From JAAELZ01 sp965223465 (GTDB lineage Bacteria > Pseudomonadota > Gammaproteobacteria > Arenicellales > Poriferihabitantaceae): DNA of 64,000 bases. This document shows, in pieces, positions 61,864-64,000 of the stretch (its first letter is position 1; each line of letters opens with the position of its first letter). The stretch spans positions 2,170,001 to 2,234,000 of the forward strand of contig OZ245025.1 of the NCBI GenBank assembly GCA_965223465.1, in the 5' to 3' direction. A model generated the notes under the pieces. It did not search any database. It was not told the origin of the DNA and saw only the letters and a list, made by a program, of their open reading frames with translations. The translations under genes and the position numbers were made by a program.

Positions 61864-62762
61864 TAACTTAAACTCCATGCACGATTGACTTTTGATTGAA
61901 CCGGCGTATCGAGCTGACGACAAATCTCGCGTCCTACAGCAACCAGCTTATCCAGATCGACACCGGTTTTGATATCCATTTGTCGAAGCATATACACCAC
62001 GTCTTCAGTCGCGACATTGCCTGATGCCCCTTTGGCATAAGGGCAACCACCTAAGCCTGCAACCGAGCTATCGACAACACCCACCCCAAGCGTCAGCGCA
62101 GCGTAAATATTCGCCAGCGCCTGACCATAGGTATCATGAAAGTGGACGGCTAGCCGTTCAATCGGAACGTATTTAGCCACCGCCTCAATCATGGCAGTTG
62201 CTGCCAAAGGCGTACCTACGCCAATAGTGTCGCCCAACGATACTTCATAACAACCCGAGTCAAGCAGCTGCCGCGCCAAATCTACCACGGCCTGAGCGGC
62301 AATGTTGCCCTCATAAGGGCAACCCAATACGCAGGATACATACCCCCTTACTGCGATATCATTTGCCTGCGCGGTTTTAATCGCTTTTTCGTACTGCGCC
62401 AAGCTTTGCGCAATACTACGGTTAATATTGCGTTGGCTGAATGTCTCCGAAGCAGCAGCAAACACGGCTATTTCTTTCACCCCTGCGGTAATAGCATCTT
62501 GCAGGCCACGCTCATTGGGTACCAGTGCAGGGAATTGGGTAGAGGTGTCCAGATTGAGCCGGGCAAATACCGCCGCTGTATTCGCCATTTGCGGCACCCA
62601 TTTGGGCGAAATAAAGCTCCCCGCCTCAATCACCGGCAGCCCGCACGCCGCAAGGTGCTGGATTAAATCAGCACGCTGGTCAACGGAAAGGGGGGCTGCT
62701 TCATTCTGCAGACCATCACGGGGCCCGACTTCTACAATTTTAACCTGGCCGGGCAAGCTCAT
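61863..62762 (-). CDS. mvaB: hydroxymethylglutaryl-CoA lyase
   Basis: The enzyme (299 aa, LiuE) cleaves HMG-CoA to acetyl-CoA and acetoacetate, the end of leucine catabolism. Motifs are VKIVEVGPRDGLQNE, VIEAGSFISPKWVPQMA, FAAASETFSQRNIN and the C-terminal GLGGCPYAKGASGNVATEDVVYML with the active-site Cys. It starts within the stop of the preceding MCC subunit (ATGA overlap). Confidence 0.97.
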   Translation of the reverse strand: MSLPGQVKIVEVGPRDGLQNEAAPLSVDQRADLIQHLAACGLPVIEAGSFISPKWVPQMANTAAVFARLNLDTSTQFPALVPNERGLQDAITAGVKEIAVFAAASETFSQRNINRSIAQSLAQYEKAIKTAQANDIAVRGYVSCVLGCPYEGNIAAQAVVDLARQLLDSGCYEVSLGDTIGVGTPLAATAMIEAVAKYVPIERLAVHFHDTYGQALANIYAALTLGVGVVDSSVAGLGGCPYAKGASGNVATEDVVYMLRQMDIKTGVDLDKLVAVGREICRQLDTPVQSKVNRAWSLS

Positions 62763-64000
62763 TGCGCAAACGTCAGCAAAATATCCCCTTCATTTACCTG
62801 ATCGCCTACCTTGAAATTAAGCGTGGCGATTTCACCATCGGCTGCCGCGACAATAGCATGCTCCATTTTCATCGCCTCAATGGCAATTAGCTGATCTCCC
62901 TCATTGACTGCGTCACCCACTTTGACATGACAGGCGATGACTTTCCCAGGCATCGGTGAGGCGTAATTATTCATTTGCCCGGCAAGCGCATCAGCTGGCT
63001 GGCCTAAATTTACCCGTTCGAAATGATAGCTTTGTTTATCGAACAGTATATCAACGCAATCATCTGCGCCTACTGTAACTACGTCGTAAATCGCGCCATC
63101 GAGTTCCAGTCTCAATTCGGGTGCGGCGTCTGCCAGCAGTTTTACCTCAAACGCGCGATCCGGTGTTTCTATGCGCCAGCGAGATGGACTGGGCCAAATC
63201 TTTATTGCGATTTGACGTTCGAGATGCTGCAGCAATATTGATTGTGCTGCATCTGACCCAACCCGCCAGCCCATTGAATCGGCCCAGGGTGACCAAGGAT
63301 CGGCGCTGAGTGACTGTGCTGCTTGCATATCTTGTGCTTGTTTCTGCACAAAATACACCGCTGCGCTAACTAACGCACCCTCATTTAGTGATGTTGTAGT
63401 TTGGATGAGCGTATCCAAATGTGAATCAATAAATCGCGTATTGGCGCCACCTTGTTGTACCGCGGTGTGCGCGCAAAGCGTGGCAAGAAAATTAAGGTTA
63501 TGCTTGGTACCAAGCAACTGATATTCACCAAGTGCTATCTCAAGACGTGCCAGTGCTTGCACGCGATCATCACCCTGGCAAATAAGCTTGGCAATCATTG
63601 GGTCGTAATACGGGCTGATAAAGTCGCCTTGTGCCACCCCGGTATCTACGCGAACACCCTTATTAGTTTTGGGTGCGTTTAAGTATGCGAGCTGACCAAT
63701 CGAAGGCAAGAAGTTTTGCTGCGGGTTTTCTGCGTATACCCGCACTTCTATCGCGTGGCCCTGCATTGCGATCTGCGACTGCTTGAGGGGCAGGGGCTGA
63801 CCAGCAGCAACCTGTAATTGCCAGGCTACCAAATCCTGCCCGGTAATCATTTCTGTTACGGGATGCTCGACTTGCAAACGCGTATTCATTTCCATGAAAT
63901 AAAACGTATCATCCGGTGCCAGTAAAAACTCAACCGTCCCCGCACCCAGATAGTTGATCGCTTTACTACAGTTAATCGCGTCCCCTGTCATTTGCTCACG
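62759..64000 (-). CDS. liuD: 3-methylcrotonyl-CoA carboxylase alpha subunit, 5' part cut by window edge
   Basis: The visible 413 residues are the C-terminal two-thirds of the biotin-carrying subunit. The sequence starts in the biotin carboxylase ATP-grasp region (INYLGAGTVEFLLAPDDTFYFMEMNTRLQVEHPVTEMITGQDLV). A biotin carboxylase C-domain (GHAIEVRVYAENPQQNFLPSIGQL) and a linker domain follow. The biotinyl domain ends the protein, with the biotin lysine in AIEAMKMEH. Together with the downstream HMG-CoA lyase it fits MCC alpha (LiuD) rather than acetyl- or propionyl-CoA carboxylase. The N-terminus lies outside the window. Confidence 0.95.
   Translation of the reverse strand, partial: REQMTGDAINCSKAINYLGAGTVEFLLAPDDTFYFMEMNTRLQVEHPVTEMITGQDLVAWQLQVAAGQPLPLKQSQIAMQGHAIEVRVYAENPQQNFLPSIGQLAYLNAPKTNKGVRVDTGVAQGDFISPYYDPMIAKLICQGDDRVQALARLEIALGEYQLLGTKHNLNFLATLCAHTAVQQGGANTRFIDSHLDTLIQTTTSLNEGALVSAAVYFVQKQAQDMQAAQSLSADPWSPWADSMGWRVGSDAAQSILLQHLERQIAIKIWPSPSRWRIETPDRAFEVKLLADAAPELRLELDGAIYDVVTVGADDCVDILFDKQSYHFERVNLGQPADALAGQMNNYASPMPGKVIACHVKVGDAVNEGDQLIAIEAMKMEHAIVAAADGEIATLNFKVGDQVNEGDILLTFAQ

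Noticed and set aside
1..64000. tRNA, rRNA, CRISPR array or intact insertion sequence
   Set aside because: No cloverleaf-like sequences, regularly spaced repeats or transposase frames were found by reading both strands; absence of weak cases cannot be guaranteed without a covariance search.

Overview
The window is about 64 kb of chromosome from a free-living, non-enteric gammaproteobacterium, probably aquatic and probably a heterotroph living on amino acids and fatty acids. The evidence is the rpmH-rnpA-yidD-yidC-mnmE block, a PA3496-family protein, malate synthase G, a complete phoBR-pst-phoU locus, and catabolic operons for lysine and for leucine/isovalerate. The genus cannot be named from the sequence. 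No rRNA, tRNA, CRISPR array or intact insertion sequence was seen.

Layout. 0-2.6 kb: end of a glyoxalase-fold gene, ferrochelatase and an EamA exporter. 2.9-6.8 kb: ribosomal protein L34, RNase P protein, YidD, YidC and MnmE, without the dnaA that usually lies beside rpmH. 6.9-12.2 kb: a MotA/TolQ-like and MotB/TolR-like pair with a very long coiled coil, inserted between mnmE and mnmG, followed by a non-RD Ser/Thr kinase. 12.3-13.8 kb: a mercaptopyruvate-type sulfurtransferase and a small exported protein. 14.0-21.7 kb: phoB-phoR-pstS-pstC-pstA-pstB-phoU on the minus strand, with two Pho boxes and a terminator between pstS and pstC. 21.9-31.1 kb: an unknown membrane protein, a class-III aminotransferase, a ChaN-like lipoprotein, an acyl-CoA ligase/AcuI-type reductase pair divergent from an ECHDC3-like crotonase, a YHS protein and a small membrane protein. 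31.3-35.2 kb: three hydrolases without signal peptides (a papain-fold/alpha-beta hydrolase fusion, a GH108-type muramidase and a subtilase).

35.3-42.9 kb: a five-gene minus-strand operon divergent from an Lrp-type regulator. Its order is ALDH7, lysine 6-dehydrogenase-like protein, GcdH, fused E1alpha-beta 2-oxoacid dehydrogenase and a FabD-like acyltransferase. It reads as a lysine to glutaryl-CoA to crotonyl-CoA route. 43-49 kb: a desaturase, an NnrU-like protein, a long acyl-CoA dehydrogenase behind a 22-bp perfect palindrome, a NUDIX-MBL fusion and small proteins. 49.1-51.3 kb: malate synthase G. 51.4-54.3 kb: an AT-rich accessory insert with two unfamiliar genes starting with TTG and an attC-like remnant. 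54.4-60.7 kb: a zinc peptidase, NfsA-like reductase, YghU-like GST, a decayed metallo-beta-lactamase-fold gene, a secreted beta-helix protein and a Dyp peroxidase. 61.0-64 kb: a tightly overlapping liu-type operon (MCC alpha, HMG-CoA lyase, MaoC hydratase, hotdog thioesterase) running off the right edge.

The best candidates for undescribed biology are the coiled-coil ion-channel pair at 6.9-9.2 kb, the leaderless hydrolase trio at 31.3-35.2 kb, the E1/FabD-like extension of the lysine operon at 35.3-38.5 kb, and the AT-rich gene pair at 51.6-54.2 kb.
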